Shown here one piece after another: positions 24,359-32,701 of a DNA stretch of 56,777 bases. Position 1 is the stretch's first letter. Each line of letters opens with the position of its first letter. Both the position numbers and the translations under genes were made by a program. The stretch comes from Azospirillum sp. TSO35-2 (GTDB lineage Bacteria; Pseudomonadota; Alphaproteobacteria; Azospirillales; Azospirillaceae): positions 546,806 to 603,582 of the forward strand of contig NZ_LGRA01000022.1 in assembly GCF_003116095.1 (NCBI RefSeq). The letters run 5' to 3'. Under the pieces are notes generated by a model. It worked only from the letters and a program-made list of their open reading frames with translations, searched no databases and was not told the DNA's origin.

Positions 24359-25366
24359 CTATGGCCCGACGTTCCGCCAAATGCCTTGTCCGGGGAGCCG
24401 ATCCCGGTCGTGTGGGCGGTCGAGGTCCAGCGCCGGTCCCTTTGGCACGATCAGGGTCGGGTTGATCGCCGGGTTGATGTAGTAGCCGGCCTTGATGTGG
24501 TCGAGCCTCACGGTGTCCCGGATGCCGGGCCACTGGTAGAGTTCACGCAGGTAGTTCGCCAGATTCCGGTAGTCCTCGATCCGGCGCAGGTTGCATTTGA
24601 AGGCGCCGTGATAGGCGGTGTCGAAACGGACCAGCGTCACGAACAGGCGCCAGTCCGCCTCGGTCAGATGCTCGCCGACCAGATAGCGGCTGACCGCCAG
24701 TCGCTCCTCCAGCCGGTCGAGCGTGGCGAACAGGCTGTCGAAGGCCTCGTCGTAGCTGGCCTGCGACTTGGCGAAGCCGCAGCGGTACACACCGTTGTTG
24801 ACGGCTGCGTAGATCAGGTCGTTCCAGGCGTCGATCCCGGCGCGCAACGGTGCCGGATAGAGGTCGAGGTCGTTGCCGGTCAGCCGATCGAAGGCGCTGT
24901 TGAGGATGCGGATGATGTCCGCCGACTCGTTGTTCACGATGCGGCGTTCCTGCCTGTCCCACAGCACCGGGACCGACACCTTGCCGGTGTAGGTCGGGTC
25001 GCTCGCCGTGTAGAGGTGCCAATGTTCCCGGAAGGGCGCCATGCCGTCGGCGGCGACCTGGGGGTCGGCGTAGACCCAGCCGTCCTCCCCGATCACCGGC
25101 TCGGCGACCGACACGCCGATCAGTCCCTCCAGCCCCTTCAGGGTGCGGACGATCAGGGTCCGCGACGCCCAGGGGCACAGGTAGGAGACGTAGAGGTGAT
25201 AGCGGTTCGCCGCCGCGGGCAGGGTCGGCCGCCCGTCCGCGTCGGCACGGCCGTCCGGCGTGATCCAGGCACGGAACCGGGTGGGCTCGCGGTGGAAGGC
25301 GCCGCCCTTGATCTCGCTCGCGGCGATATCGCCCTTGACCCATTGGCCATTCACCAACTGCGGCAT
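24359..25366 (-). CDS. glutathionyl-hydroquinone reductase (ECM4/YqjG-type glutathione transferase)
   Basis: A 335-aa cytosolic Xi-class glutathione transferase. The catalytic cysteine is C64 in YLCPWASR, and the family stretches WADxDGRP-like linker, VPVLWDRQ, IVNNESADIIRILN (glutathione site) and CGFAKSQASYDEA are present. These enzymes remove glutathione from glutathionyl-hydroquinones and so protect quinone chemistry. The ATG at 25366 has GGAGG before it; the open frame extends 14 codons further. Third leftward gene after the membrane protein and YceI, with a hairpin separating it from YceI, so it is probably partly independent. Confidence 0.88.
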   Translation of the reverse strand: MPQLVNGQWVKGDIAASEIKGGAFHREPTRFRAWITPDGRADADGRPTLPAAANRYHLYVSYLCPWASRTLIVRTLKGLEGLIGVSVAEPVIGEDGWVYADPQVAADGMAPFREHWHLYTASDPTYTGKVSVPVLWDRQERRIVNNESADIIRILNSAFDRLTGNDLDLYPAPLRAGIDAWNDLIYAAVNNGVYRCGFAKSQASYDEAFDSLFATLDRLEERLAVSRYLVGEHLTEADWRLFVTLVRFDTAYHGAFKCNLRRIEDYRNLANYLRELYQWPGIRDTVRLDHIKAGYYINPAINPTLIVPKGPALDLDRPHDRDRLPGQGIWRNVGP

Positions 25367-25396
25367 GACGCCTCCGGCACCGTGTTGAAGGACGGA

Positions 25397-25420
25397 AGGG
25401 ACCGGCACAAGCCGGTCCCT
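25397..25420 (-). terminator. terminator after the yceI-like gene
   Basis: A perfect 10-bp stem, AGGGACCGGC (25397-25406) with GCCGGTCCCT (25411-25420), and a four-base loop lie 41 bases after the YceI stop. On the minus strand the stem is followed by TCCGTCCTTC, moderately pyrimidine-rich. Likely terminator or attenuator before the glutathione transferase. Confidence 0.6.
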
Positions 25421-25460
25421 GTGGGGTGCAACAGCCTGACGGCGAGGCTGTGCCTTCCGG

Positions 25461-26045
25461 TCAGGCCTTGACCGCCTCGGCTTCGATCAGCAGGTCGATC
25501 TCGTCGCTGATGTAGGGGGCGCCGTACTTCATGCCGAAGTCGGTGCGCTTGACCTTGCCGCGGGCGGAGAAGCCGACGGTCTCGAGCTTGCTGGCCGGGC
25601 TGACGCCGTCCTTGTTGAAGGTGACGTCCAGGACGATCGGCTTGGTGACGCCCAGCAGGGTCAGGTCGCCGTGGAGCTTGCCGGTGTTGGCGCCGGTCTT
25701 CTCGATCGCCGTGCTCTTGAAGGTCATCTTCGGGAATTCCTTCGCATTGAAGAAGTCCGGCGACTTCAGATGCTCGTCCCGCTTGGCGTGGTTGGTGTCG
25801 ACGCTGGTGGTGTCGACGGTCACGGCCACCGTGCTCTTCTCGACCGCGTCCTTGTCGAACGACACGTCGCCCGAGGCCGTGTTGAAGCGGCCGATCAGGT
25901 TGGAGAAGCCCAGGTGGTTGACGATGAACGCCACGCTCAGGTGCGCCGGGTCGATCTTGTAGGCGACCGGGGCGGCCACCGCCGGGGTGAGGGCGCCGAA
26001 GGTGGCGGAGGCCAGGAGAGCGGCGGCGAACAGGGTCTTGGTCAT
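25461..26045 (-). CDS. YceI family periplasmic protein
   Basis: A 194-aa lipocalin-like protein with a Sec signal peptide (MTKTLFAAALLASATFGALTPAVA) and the YceI features YKIDPAHLSVAFIVNHLGFSNLIGRFN, HLKSPDFFNAKEFPKMTF and GDLTLLGVTKPIVLDV. Members bind isoprenoids or other lipids in the periplasm and are often linked to quinone or acid/osmotic stress; the ligand here is unknown. It follows the membrane protein gene by about 50 bases and is likely in one operon with it. Confidence 0.9.
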   Translation of the reverse strand: MTKTLFAAALLASATFGALTPAVAAPVAYKIDPAHLSVAFIVNHLGFSNLIGRFNTASGDVSFDKDAVEKSTVAVTVDTTSVDTNHAKRDEHLKSPDFFNAKEFPKMTFKSTAIEKTGANTGKLHGDLTLLGVTKPIVLDVTFNKDGVSPASKLETVGFSARGKVKRTDFGMKYGAPYISDEIDLLIEAEAVKA

Positions 26046-26094
26046 GGAAGGAACTCCGGGGGGTAGGACAGAGAATGGGAATGAGGAAGGAGAG

Positions 26095-26934
26095 TCAGTA
26101 GGGCGAGGCTTCGCCGCCGCTCAGGGTGTAGGCGGCGCCGATGGCGACCAGCGCCGGAAGCACGGCGGCGACGGTGACGGCCGCCGCTCCGGCGGCTTGG
26201 CCGAAGCGGGTCGCCGGCACCGGCAGATAGCGGCGCACACGGTCGGCCAGCAGCGCCGGCAGGGCCAGAAGCAGGACGGTGGCCTGGGATTGCGTGAACA
26301 GCGCCAGAACGCCCGCCAGCAGAACGACGATGCCCAGGGCGGCCTGCCCGGACATGCCCCAGGCGTGGCGTTCGACCGGCCAGTTCCACAGAAGGAAGCC
26401 GCCGGCCGCCGCCGCCAGGGCGAGCGCCATCTGGGCGATCGACGCCGAGGAACCGATCAGCGCGATGCTGCCGACCGCCAGCGCCAGCGCCAGCAGCGAG
26501 GCCGCCGGAGCGGTCGGGCCGTCCGAGTGGCCAGGATGGCGGCCGAAGGCGACCCAGGCGCCGACGGCGAGCAGAACGAGCAGGGTCAGGATCTCGACGA
26601 CGGATTCCAGGGCCGGAAGGCTGATCCAGACCAGGGAACCGGCAAGCCACGCCGCCAGGCAGACCGCCGCGGCCCGGCCCCTGGCGCCGATGACGTCGGC
26701 GGCAACGCCCAGAGCCAGTCCGGCCGCCGAGGCCCAGAACAGCTTGCCCATGCTGGACGGCGGCGGCAGCGCCGGAAGGCCGACCACCAGCGCGAACACG
26801 ACAAGGAAGGTCGCCGCGATTCCGGCCACCGCCAGCGGGCGCTTGAGCCGGTGCAGAACGCCAACCATCAGCAGGCTGACCAGCAGCGGCAGCAGGCTGG
26901 ATTGGACGAACGGGTCGTGCAGCAGGTCGGACAT
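26095..26934 (-). CDS. multi-span membrane protein of unknown function
   Basis: A 279-aa, very hydrophobic protein with about eight to nine predicted helices and short basic loops (HRLKRP, GARGRA, DRVRRYLP). No family recognised and no transporter or enzyme motif seen. ATG 26934 is chosen because the sequence upstream of it is hydrophilic noise and the divergent LysR region begins there; the Shine-Dalgarno site is weak. First gene of the leftward set with YceI and divergent from LysR at 27025. Confidence 0.65.
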   Translation of the reverse strand: MSDLLHDPFVQSSLLPLLVSLLMVGVLHRLKRPLAVAGIAATFLVVFALVVGLPALPPPSSMGKLFWASAAGLALGVAADVIGARGRAAAVCLAAWLAGSLVWISLPALESVVEILTLLVLLAVGAWVAFGRHPGHSDGPTAPAASLLALALAVGSIALIGSSASIAQMALALAAAAGGFLLWNWPVERHAWGMSGQAALGIVVLLAGVLALFTQSQATVLLLALPALLADRVRRYLPVPATRFGQAAGAAAVTVAAVLPALVAIGAAYTLSGGEASPY

Positions 26935-26991
26935 GCGGGTCGCCAGGGGTGGGTGATGCTTCCCGGCGACAGTAGGATGTGCTCCAATGAG

Positions 26992-27003
26992 CGTGAATTC
27001 ACG
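26992..27003. promoter_or_regulatory. perfect 12-bp palindrome in a divergent LysR region
   Basis: CGTGAATTCACG lies in the 90-base space between the membrane protein gene (start 26934) and the LysR gene (start 27025). A second inverted repeat TGCAGA-N5-TCTGCA at 27009-27025 runs into the lysR start codon. Both are good candidates for the LysR protein's binding sites. Confidence 0.45.
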
Positions 27004-27024
27004 ACTTTTGCAGAAAGCGTCTGC

Positions 27025-27915
27025 ATGAATGAGCGGGGTGACTGGGACGATCTGCGCTACCTTCTGGCGGTGGCGCGGCATGGCTCGCTGTCGTCGGCGG
27101 CGCGTGCGCTGGGCGTGAACCACAGCACGGTGCTGCGGCGGGTCACGGCGCTTGAAGAGACGATGGGCGTGCAGCTGTTCGACAAGCTTCCCGGCGGCTA
27201 CGCGCTGACCGCCGCCGGCGACGAGATGCACCGCGTCGCCCTCAAGGTCGAGGAGGACCTCGCCACCGCGAACCGGCGGCTGTCCGGCCGCGACACGCAA
27301 ATCCGCGGCAGCCTGCGCGTCACGACCGTCGACATCCTCACCCTGCACGTCCTGCCCCGGCACATCGCCGCCTTCCGGGAACGCCATCCCGACCTGCGGG
27401 TCGACCTGACGACGGCGGAGGCCTCCCTGAGCCTGACCCGGCGGGAAGCGGACGTGGCCATCCGATCGACCAACAGGCCGCCGGAGAACCTGATCGGCCG
27501 GGCCGTTTCCGGCCTCTCCTTCGCCGTCTATGGCGCCAAGGCCTACCTGGAGCGGCAGGCCGTGGACCGGCAGACGTGGGTCGGGCTGGACGAGTCGTTC
27601 GACCACACCAGCATGGGCCAATGGCTCAAGCGGACGGTTCCCGAGGCGAAGATCGGTTACCGGGTCAACTCGGTCGCGGCGGCGGTGGAGGCCGTCCGGG
27701 CGGGAGTCGGCCTCGGTCTCCTGCCCTGCGGGATGGTCGATCAGAACCCGGCCTTTCAGCGGCTCGGTGCTCCGGTCGCCGAGGTCGAGACGACGATCTG
27801 GCTGCTGACCCATGAGGATCTGCGGCACATGGGCCGGGTGCGCGCGTTCCTGGACTTCATGGCCGAGGCGTTCGCCCAGGAACGCGACCTTCTGGAGGGC
27901 CGGTGCGGCGGCTGA
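27025..27915 (+). CDS. LysR family transcriptional regulator divergent from membrane protein/yceI
   Basis: A 296-aa LysR protein. The helix-turn-helix is LRYLLAVARHGSLSSAARALG followed by NHSTVLRRVTALE, the variant seen in regulators that pair with short-chain or membrane-protein neighbours. The effector domain is ordinary. ATG 27025 is used, although the frame is open further; the Shine-Dalgarno (AGAAAG) is weak and lies in an inverted repeat, which suggests autoregulation. Its 3' end faces the convergent benzoate transporter gene across 19 bases. Confidence 0.8.
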   Translation: MNERGDWDDLRYLLAVARHGSLSSAARALGVNHSTVLRRVTALEETMGVQLFDKLPGGYALTAAGDEMHRVALKVEEDLATANRRLSGRDTQIRGSLRVTTVDILTLHVLPRHIAAFRERHPDLRVDLTTAEASLSLTRREADVAIRSTNRPPENLIGRAVSGLSFAVYGAKAYLERQAVDRQTWVGLDESFDHTSMGQWLKRTVPEAKIGYRVNSVAAAVEAVRAGVGLGLLPCGMVDQNPAFQRLGAPVAEVETTIWLLTHEDLRHMGRVRAFLDFMAEAFAQERDLLEGRCGG

Positions 27916-27934
27916 GCCGCCGGTCCCGGCGCCG

Positions 27935-29320
27935 TCAGTCGACGCTGCCCGCGGCCGGCAGCGGGCTGGCGAAGGAGGATGCCGGGGCGGCCGTCCGGTG
28001 GGCGGGCTGCGGGGCGAGCCGGCCTTTCACGACCATGAACAGCCCGGCCAGTATGACCGGAAGTCCGACGATGGCGAAGGCGGTCGGCAGGCCGAGTCCG
28101 CTGGACAGGATGGTCCCGCCGACCATGGAGCCGAGAACCGACCCGCTGCGCCCGACCGCGTTGGCCCAGGCCACGCCGGTCGCCCGGTTCGCCGTCGGGT
28201 AGAAGCCGGCGGCCAGCGCGTTCACCCCGACCTGCGACCCGGCCAGACAGAAGCCGGCGCCGAACACGGCGGCGGCGAGCAGGGCCGGGGAGGTGGTGGC
28301 GCTGCCGATCAGCGCGATGAACAGGGCGGCGGTCGCATAGGCGATGCCCAGCACCTTGTGCGGGTCGAGGCGGTCCATCAGCGCGCCGATCGCCAGCGCC
28401 CCGACCGTGCCGCCCAACTGCAGCATCATCGTCATCAGCGAGGCATCCTTCAGGGTCATGCCGGCGCTGCTGATCACCGTCGGCAGCCAGCTCGACAGCA
28501 GGTAGAAGACCAGCAGGCTCATGAAGAAGGTCAGCCACAGCAGCAGCGTGCCGGCGACCAGCCCCGGCTGGAACAGCTGCGCGACCGGCGAGCCCACCGG
28601 CCGGTGCACGCCGATGAAGCGCGCGCCGGCAAGGTCGGCCTCCGGCGCGATCCGCGTCAGGACGCGCGCCACCCGCTCCGCCGGGGCGTTGTGCAGGACC
28701 AGGAAGCGCACCGATTCCGGCAGGGCCAGCAGCAGGACCGGCAGCAGCAGCAACGGCGCCACGCCGCCCAGCAGCAGGACCGACGACCAGCCATAGTTCG
28801 CCACCAGCTGCGCCGCCGCCAGCCCGCCCAGCGCGGAGCCGAGCGTGAAGCCGCAGAACATCAGCGTGGTCAGGAAGGACCGGCGCTTGTCCGGGCAGAA
28901 TTCCGAGGTCAGGGTGATGGCGTTCGGCATCGCTCCGCCCAGCCCCATGCCGGTCAGGAAGCGCAGCACGGTCAGCTCCGTGACGTTCGTCGCCCAGGCC
29001 GACGCCAGGCTGGTCAGTCCGAAGAACAGGACGGTGAGGACCAGCGCGCGCTTGCGTCCGATCCTGTCGGCCAAGGGACCGAAGACGAAGGCGCCGATCA
29101 TCAGCCCGAACAGGCCGGCGCCGAACAGCGGCGCCAGCTGGGCCGGCGCCAGTTGCCATTCGGCGCGGAGCGCCGGGGCGATGAAACCGATCGCCGCCGT
29201 GTCGAAGCCGTCGATGGCGACGATCAGGAAACAGAGCGCGATCAAGGTGATCTGGAAACCGGACACCCGGTGGGCGTTGATGAAGTCCTGGACGTCGATG
29301 ACGCGTGGTGTCGATGACAC
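27935..29320 (-). CDS. benK: MFS aromatic acid:H+ symporter, probable benzoate transporter (BenK/PcaK type)
   Basis: A 461-aa twelve-helix permease of the AAHS family. Signature stretches are IDGFDTAAIGFIAPAL in helix 1 (the D-G-[FY]-D motif that binds aromatic acids), GPLADRIGRKRAL between helices 2 and 3 and GMGLGGAMPNAITLTSEF. It begins at GTG 29320 with AGGGAGGAA upstream. Last gene of the leftward cat-ben block, 160 bases after the SDR gene. Benzoate is inferred as the substrate from the operon. Confidence 0.82.
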   Translation of the reverse strand: MSSTPRVIDVQDFINAHRVSGFQITLIALCFLIVAIDGFDTAAIGFIAPALRAEWQLAPAQLAPLFGAGLFGLMIGAFVFGPLADRIGRKRALVLTVLFFGLTSLASAWATNVTELTVLRFLTGMGLGGAMPNAITLTSEFCPDKRRSFLTTLMFCGFTLGSALGGLAAAQLVANYGWSSVLLLGGVAPLLLLPVLLLALPESVRFLVLHNAPAERVARVLTRIAPEADLAGARFIGVHRPVGSPVAQLFQPGLVAGTLLLWLTFFMSLLVFYLLSSWLPTVISSAGMTLKDASLMTMMLQLGGTVGALAIGALMDRLDPHKVLGIAYATAALFIALIGSATTSPALLAAAVFGAGFCLAGSQVGVNALAAGFYPTANRATGVAWANAVGRSGSVLGSMVGGTILSSGLGLPTAFAIVGLPVILAGLFMVVKGRLAPQPAHRTAAPASSFASPLPAAGSVD

Positions 29321-29480
29321 GGGCGTTCCTCCCTGTTGACGTGGTGGACGGAAAGGCTGCGGCGTTGCGCAGCAGGACCCATCCGCGCGCTCCCGCTGGG
29401 GAACGCGCGTTGCCGGTTGGGCTGGTGATGGGGTGGTTGACCGGGGTTGGTCCGCCGCCCCGGTGGGGGCGACGGTTTCC

Positions 29481-30236
29481 TCAGGTCGTTTGGCGGTGGA
29501 TCTGGAAGCCGGCGAAGGACTGGCTGACCGGCATCAGCTCCAGGCGGTTCACGTTCAGATGCGGCGGCAGGTTCGCCACCCAATGCAGCGTGTCGGCGAT
29601 GTCCTCGGCGGTCATCGGGTTGGCCCCGCGATAGACGGCGTCGGAGGCCCCCTGGTCGCCATGGGTCCGGACCAGGGTGAATTCGGTTTCCACCATGCCC
29701 GGTTCGATGCTGGTGACGCGCACGCCGGTGCCGTGCAGGTCCGACCGCAGCCCCAGCGAGAACTGCGTCACGAAGGCCTTGGTGCCGCCATAGACGTTGC
29801 CGCCGGCGTAGGGGTAGCGTCCGGCGACCGACCCGATGTTGATGACGATGCCGCGCCGCTCGATCAGCACCGGCAGCAGCCGGTGCGTGATGGTGACCAG
29901 ACCGGTGATGTTGGTCGCGATCATCGTGCGCCAGTCATCGAGGTCCGCCTCGACCGCCGGCCGGGTGCCGAGCGCGAGGCCGGCGTTGTTGACCAGCGCG
30001 TCGATGCCGCGGAACGGCTCCGGCAGGGCGTTGAGCGCCGACTCCATGGCCGCGTCGTCGCGGATGTCGAAGATGGCGGCGTGCAGCCGGTCGGCCCCGA
30101 GTTCCGTCACCAGCCGTTCCAGCCGGTCGGCCCGGCGGCCGGTGACGACGACCCGCCAGCCGGCCGCGGCGAAGCGCCGGGCGGTCGCTTCGCCCAGGCC
30201 GGAGGTCGCTCCGGTGACGAGGATGGTCTTGTCCAT
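29481..30236 (-). CDS. short-chain dehydrogenase (YdfG-like) embedded in the benzoate operon
   Basis: A 251-aa SDR with TGATSGLG at residues 8-15, NNAG near 87-90 and catalytic Y in VYGGTKAF, plus PGMVETEF and DIADTLHWVANLPPH typical of the NADP-dependent 3-hydroxy acid dehydrogenase YdfG. It follows benD by 24 bases on the same strand and precedes benK, so it is co-transcribed with benzoate genes although no SDR besides BenD is needed for the pathway. It may act on an aldehyde or hydroxy acid by-product, or be a passenger. Confidence 0.8.
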   Translation of the reverse strand: MDKTILVTGATSGLGEATARRFAAAGWRVVVTGRRADRLERLVTELGADRLHAAIFDIRDDAAMESALNALPEPFRGIDALVNNAGLALGTRPAVEADLDDWRTMIATNITGLVTITHRLLPVLIERRGIVINIGSVAGRYPYAGGNVYGGTKAFVTQFSLGLRSDLHGTGVRVTSIEPGMVETEFTLVRTHGDQGASDAVYRGANPMTAEDIADTLHWVANLPPHLNVNRLELMPVSQSFAGFQIHRQTT

Positions 30237-30260
30237 GGTCTCTCCTTCCGTTGACGAGGG

Positions 30261-31058
30261 TCAGCCGATGCTGCCGCCGGCAACGAAACAGGTCTGGCCG
30301 GTGATGTATGACGCCTCGTCCGATGCGAAGAAGCAGATCGCCGCGGCGATTTCCTCCTGCGTGCCCATCCGGCCCATCATCGTGTCGCGCATGACCTGGT
30401 CGTAGGTTTCCCGCTGCCAGACCGCTTCCCGCTCGCTCAACGGCTTGGGATTGCGCGGGATGGCGCGGTCCCCGTTGTCGACGGCGCCGGGAGAGACCGC
30501 ATTGACCCGGACGCCCTTGTCGGCCAGTTCCATCGCCATGCAGGTGGTCATCGCGTGCACGCCGCCTTTCGCGGCGGAGTAGGGGACGCGATGGATGCCG
30601 CGGGTGGCGTTGCTGCCGACGTTGACGATGCTGCCGTGCCCTTGCGCGATCATCACCGGGATCACCGCCCGGCAGGACCACAAGGTCGGCCAGAGCGAGC
30701 GGCCGATCTCCTTGACCATCTCCTCCTCCCGGTATTCCCAGAAGGGCTTCATCCAGATGGTGCCGCCGACGTTGTGCACGGAGATGTCGATGCGCCCGAA
30801 GGCCTCGACCGCCGCATCGGCCATCGCCTGCGCACCGGCGTAGGTCTCCAGATCGGCGGCGAGCGCCAGCGCCGATGCGCCCTGGCCGGTCAGCTCCTCC
30901 GCCACCCGATGCACCAGATCGGCGCGATCGACCAGCAGGAGCCGTGCCCCCTCGCGGGCGGCGCGGGCGGCCACCGCCCGCCCGATGCCCTGGGCAGCGC
31001 CGGTGACGATCATCACCCGGCCGTCGAAACGTCCGGCCGCCGTCCGATGCGCGGTCAT
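30261..31058 (-). CDS. benD: benzoate cis-diol dehydrogenase (1,6-dihydroxycyclohexa-2,4-diene-1-carboxylate dehydrogenase)
   Basis: A 265-aa SDR that oxidises and decarboxylates benzoate cis-diol to catechol with NAD. TGAAQGIG (residues 19-26), HNVGG in place of NAG, WMKPFWEY and catalytic VPYSAAKGG match BenD/XylL. ATG 31058 overlaps the benC stop as ATGA; the frame runs on upstream antisense to nothing, but homology begins here. C-terminal GQTCFVAGG is typical. Confidence 0.92.
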   Translation of the reverse strand: MTAHRTAAGRFDGRVMIVTGAAQGIGRAVAARAAREGARLLLVDRADLVHRVAEELTGQGASALALAADLETYAGAQAMADAAVEAFGRIDISVHNVGGTIWMKPFWEYREEEMVKEIGRSLWPTLWSCRAVIPVMIAQGHGSIVNVGSNATRGIHRVPYSAAKGGVHAMTTCMAMELADKGVRVNAVSPGAVDNGDRAIPRNPKPLSEREAVWQRETYDQVMRDTMMGRMGTQEEIAAAICFFASDEASYITGQTCFVAGGSIG

Positions 31059-32095
31059 CGGCCGTTCCCTTCGCTGGCGGCGAACTTCTCGTAATGGAAG
31101 CTGGCCGGGGTGATTCCGCTGTCGCGGAAGTGGGTGCGCACCGCCTCCACCATCGGCGGCGGGCCGCAGAGATAGACGTCGACATCGCCGCCGTTCAGAT
31201 GCTCCGGCCGCAGATGGTGGGTGACGTAGCCCTTGAGCGGATGGCGGCTGTCCGGGTCGGCGACGCAGGTCGCCACGGTGAGGCCCGGGATGCGCTCCGC
31301 GTAGCGGTGGAGCGTGTCCACCTCGACGAGATCGCAGTCCTGCGTGACGCCGTAGACGAGATGGATCGGTTGCGGCGGCATGGCCGGCGCACCGTTCCCG
31401 CCGGTGGCGGCGATGCGGCCCAGCATGGACAGGAAGGGCGCCAGCCCGGTTCCGCCGGCCAGCATCAGCACCGGCCGCCTGATTTCGCGCAGATAGAAGC
31501 TGCCGAGCGGCCCGGTCAGGGTCAGCCGGTCGCCGGGCTTGGCCCGCCCGGTCAGATAGCCGCTCATCAGCCCGCCCGGCACGTTGCGGATCAGGAAGGT
31601 CGCAAGCTCCGCCCCGGGCGGCGAACTGAAGGAATAGGACCGTGTCTCCCCGGTGCCGGGCACGCCGATGTTGACGTATTGCCCGGGCAGGAAGGACAGG
31701 CGCGAGGCCCCATCCAGCGCCAGCGCAAGGGCGATGCCGCTGTCGGACAGCCGCTCGACCGACACCACCTCCGCCGCGACAGCCATCGCCTTCGTCTTGC
31801 ACACATCCGACGAGGCGGCGATGCGCAGGACGATGTCCGACGCCGGGCGCATCTGGCAGGTCAGGCAATAGCCCTCCTCCGCCTCCGCGTCGGTCAGCGC
31901 ATCCTCGATGTAGGAGCCGCCGTCGTAGCGTCCGGCTTCGCAGAAGCTCTTGCAGGTGCCGCAGGCGCCGTCGCGGCAATCGAGCGGGATGTTGATGCCC
32001 TGGCGGTAGGCGGCGTCGGCCACCGTCTCGCCGGGGTTGGCCTCGACGAAGCGGGTCAGCCCGTCCTCGAAGGTCAGCGCGATGTGAAAGCTCAT
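31055..32095 (-). CDS. benC: benzoate 1,2-dioxygenase reductase component
   Basis: A 346-aa one-chain NADH:acceptor reductase feeding electrons to BenAB. N-terminal plant-type [2Fe-2S] domain with C40, C45, C48 and C80; then the FAD domain (GQYVNIGVPG, RSYSFSS) and the NAD domain (LAGGTGLAPFLSML, VYLCGPPPMVEAV). Length and order match BenC/XylZ. It follows benB after 103 bases and overlaps benD. Confidence 0.93.
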   Translation of the reverse strand: MSFHIALTFEDGLTRFVEANPGETVADAAYRQGINIPLDCRDGACGTCKSFCEAGRYDGGSYIEDALTDAEAEEGYCLTCQMRPASDIVLRIAASSDVCKTKAMAVAAEVVSVERLSDSGIALALALDGASRLSFLPGQYVNIGVPGTGETRSYSFSSPPGAELATFLIRNVPGGLMSGYLTGRAKPGDRLTLTGPLGSFYLREIRRPVLMLAGGTGLAPFLSMLGRIAATGGNGAPAMPPQPIHLVYGVTQDCDLVEVDTLHRYAERIPGLTVATCVADPDSRHPLKGYVTHHLRPEHLNGGDVDVYLCGPPPMVEAVRTHFRDSGITPASFHYEKFAASEGNGR

Positions 32096-32198
32096 GGGTC
32101 GTCTCCCCCCGCCCCGGAGGCGGCGTGTCGACGCGCCGGGCCGGTTGTGTGCCAGTCCGGGATGATCGTCGCCGGCTGGCTGACCGGATGGCGGGCGA

Positions 32199-32690
32199 TC
32201 AGATGTGGTAGATGTCGATGACGTGGTGGATGTAGTCGTTCTTCAGCACCACCGTCTTCTCGGTGATCAGCGGCGTCTCGCCCGACACATCCAGCGTGTA
32301 GAAGGACGTGCCGAAATAGGTGTCGGTCGTCTTGTAACGGAAGCTCAGCGTGAACCAGTTGAAGCGGAGCTTGCAGGAACCGCCGGACCGTTCCAGGACT
32401 TCCAGGTTGCTGATGTTGTGGGAGGTGCGCGGCTCCGGCAGGCTGGTGGCGCTCGACCGTTCCGTCTTGATGCGGAACACGCGATCCTCCAGGCCGCCGC
32501 GGTTGCCGTAGTAGATCAGGGAGATCTCGCGCTGCGGATCGGTGGTCAGGGCGCCATCGTCATCCCAGGCCGGCATCCAGAACACCGCCTCCGGCGCGTA
32601 GAGCCGCAGCCAGTCGTCCCACTGCTTTTCATCGAGCAGGCGGGCCTCGTGGTGGAGGAAGGCCTGCAGAGCCTCAAAGGTGATGGTCAT
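32199..32690 (-). CDS. benB: benzoate 1,2-dioxygenase small (beta) subunit
   Basis: A 163-aa NTF2-like subunit that supports the alpha3-beta3 hexamer. Family stretches are FLHHEARLLDEKQWDDWL, YAPEAVFWMPAW and SLIYYGNRGGLEDRVFRIKTERS. ATG 32690 has GGAGG six bases upstream, 11 bases after benA stops. Length is normal. Confidence 0.93.
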   Translation of the reverse strand: MTITFEALQAFLHHEARLLDEKQWDDWLRLYAPEAVFWMPAWDDDGALTTDPQREISLIYYGNRGGLEDRVFRIKTERSSATSLPEPRTSHNISNLEVLERSGGSCKLRFNWFTLSFRYKTTDTYFGTSFYTLDVSGETPLITEKTVVLKNDYIHHVIDIYHI

Positions 32691-32701
32691 GCGGTCCTCC
32701 C

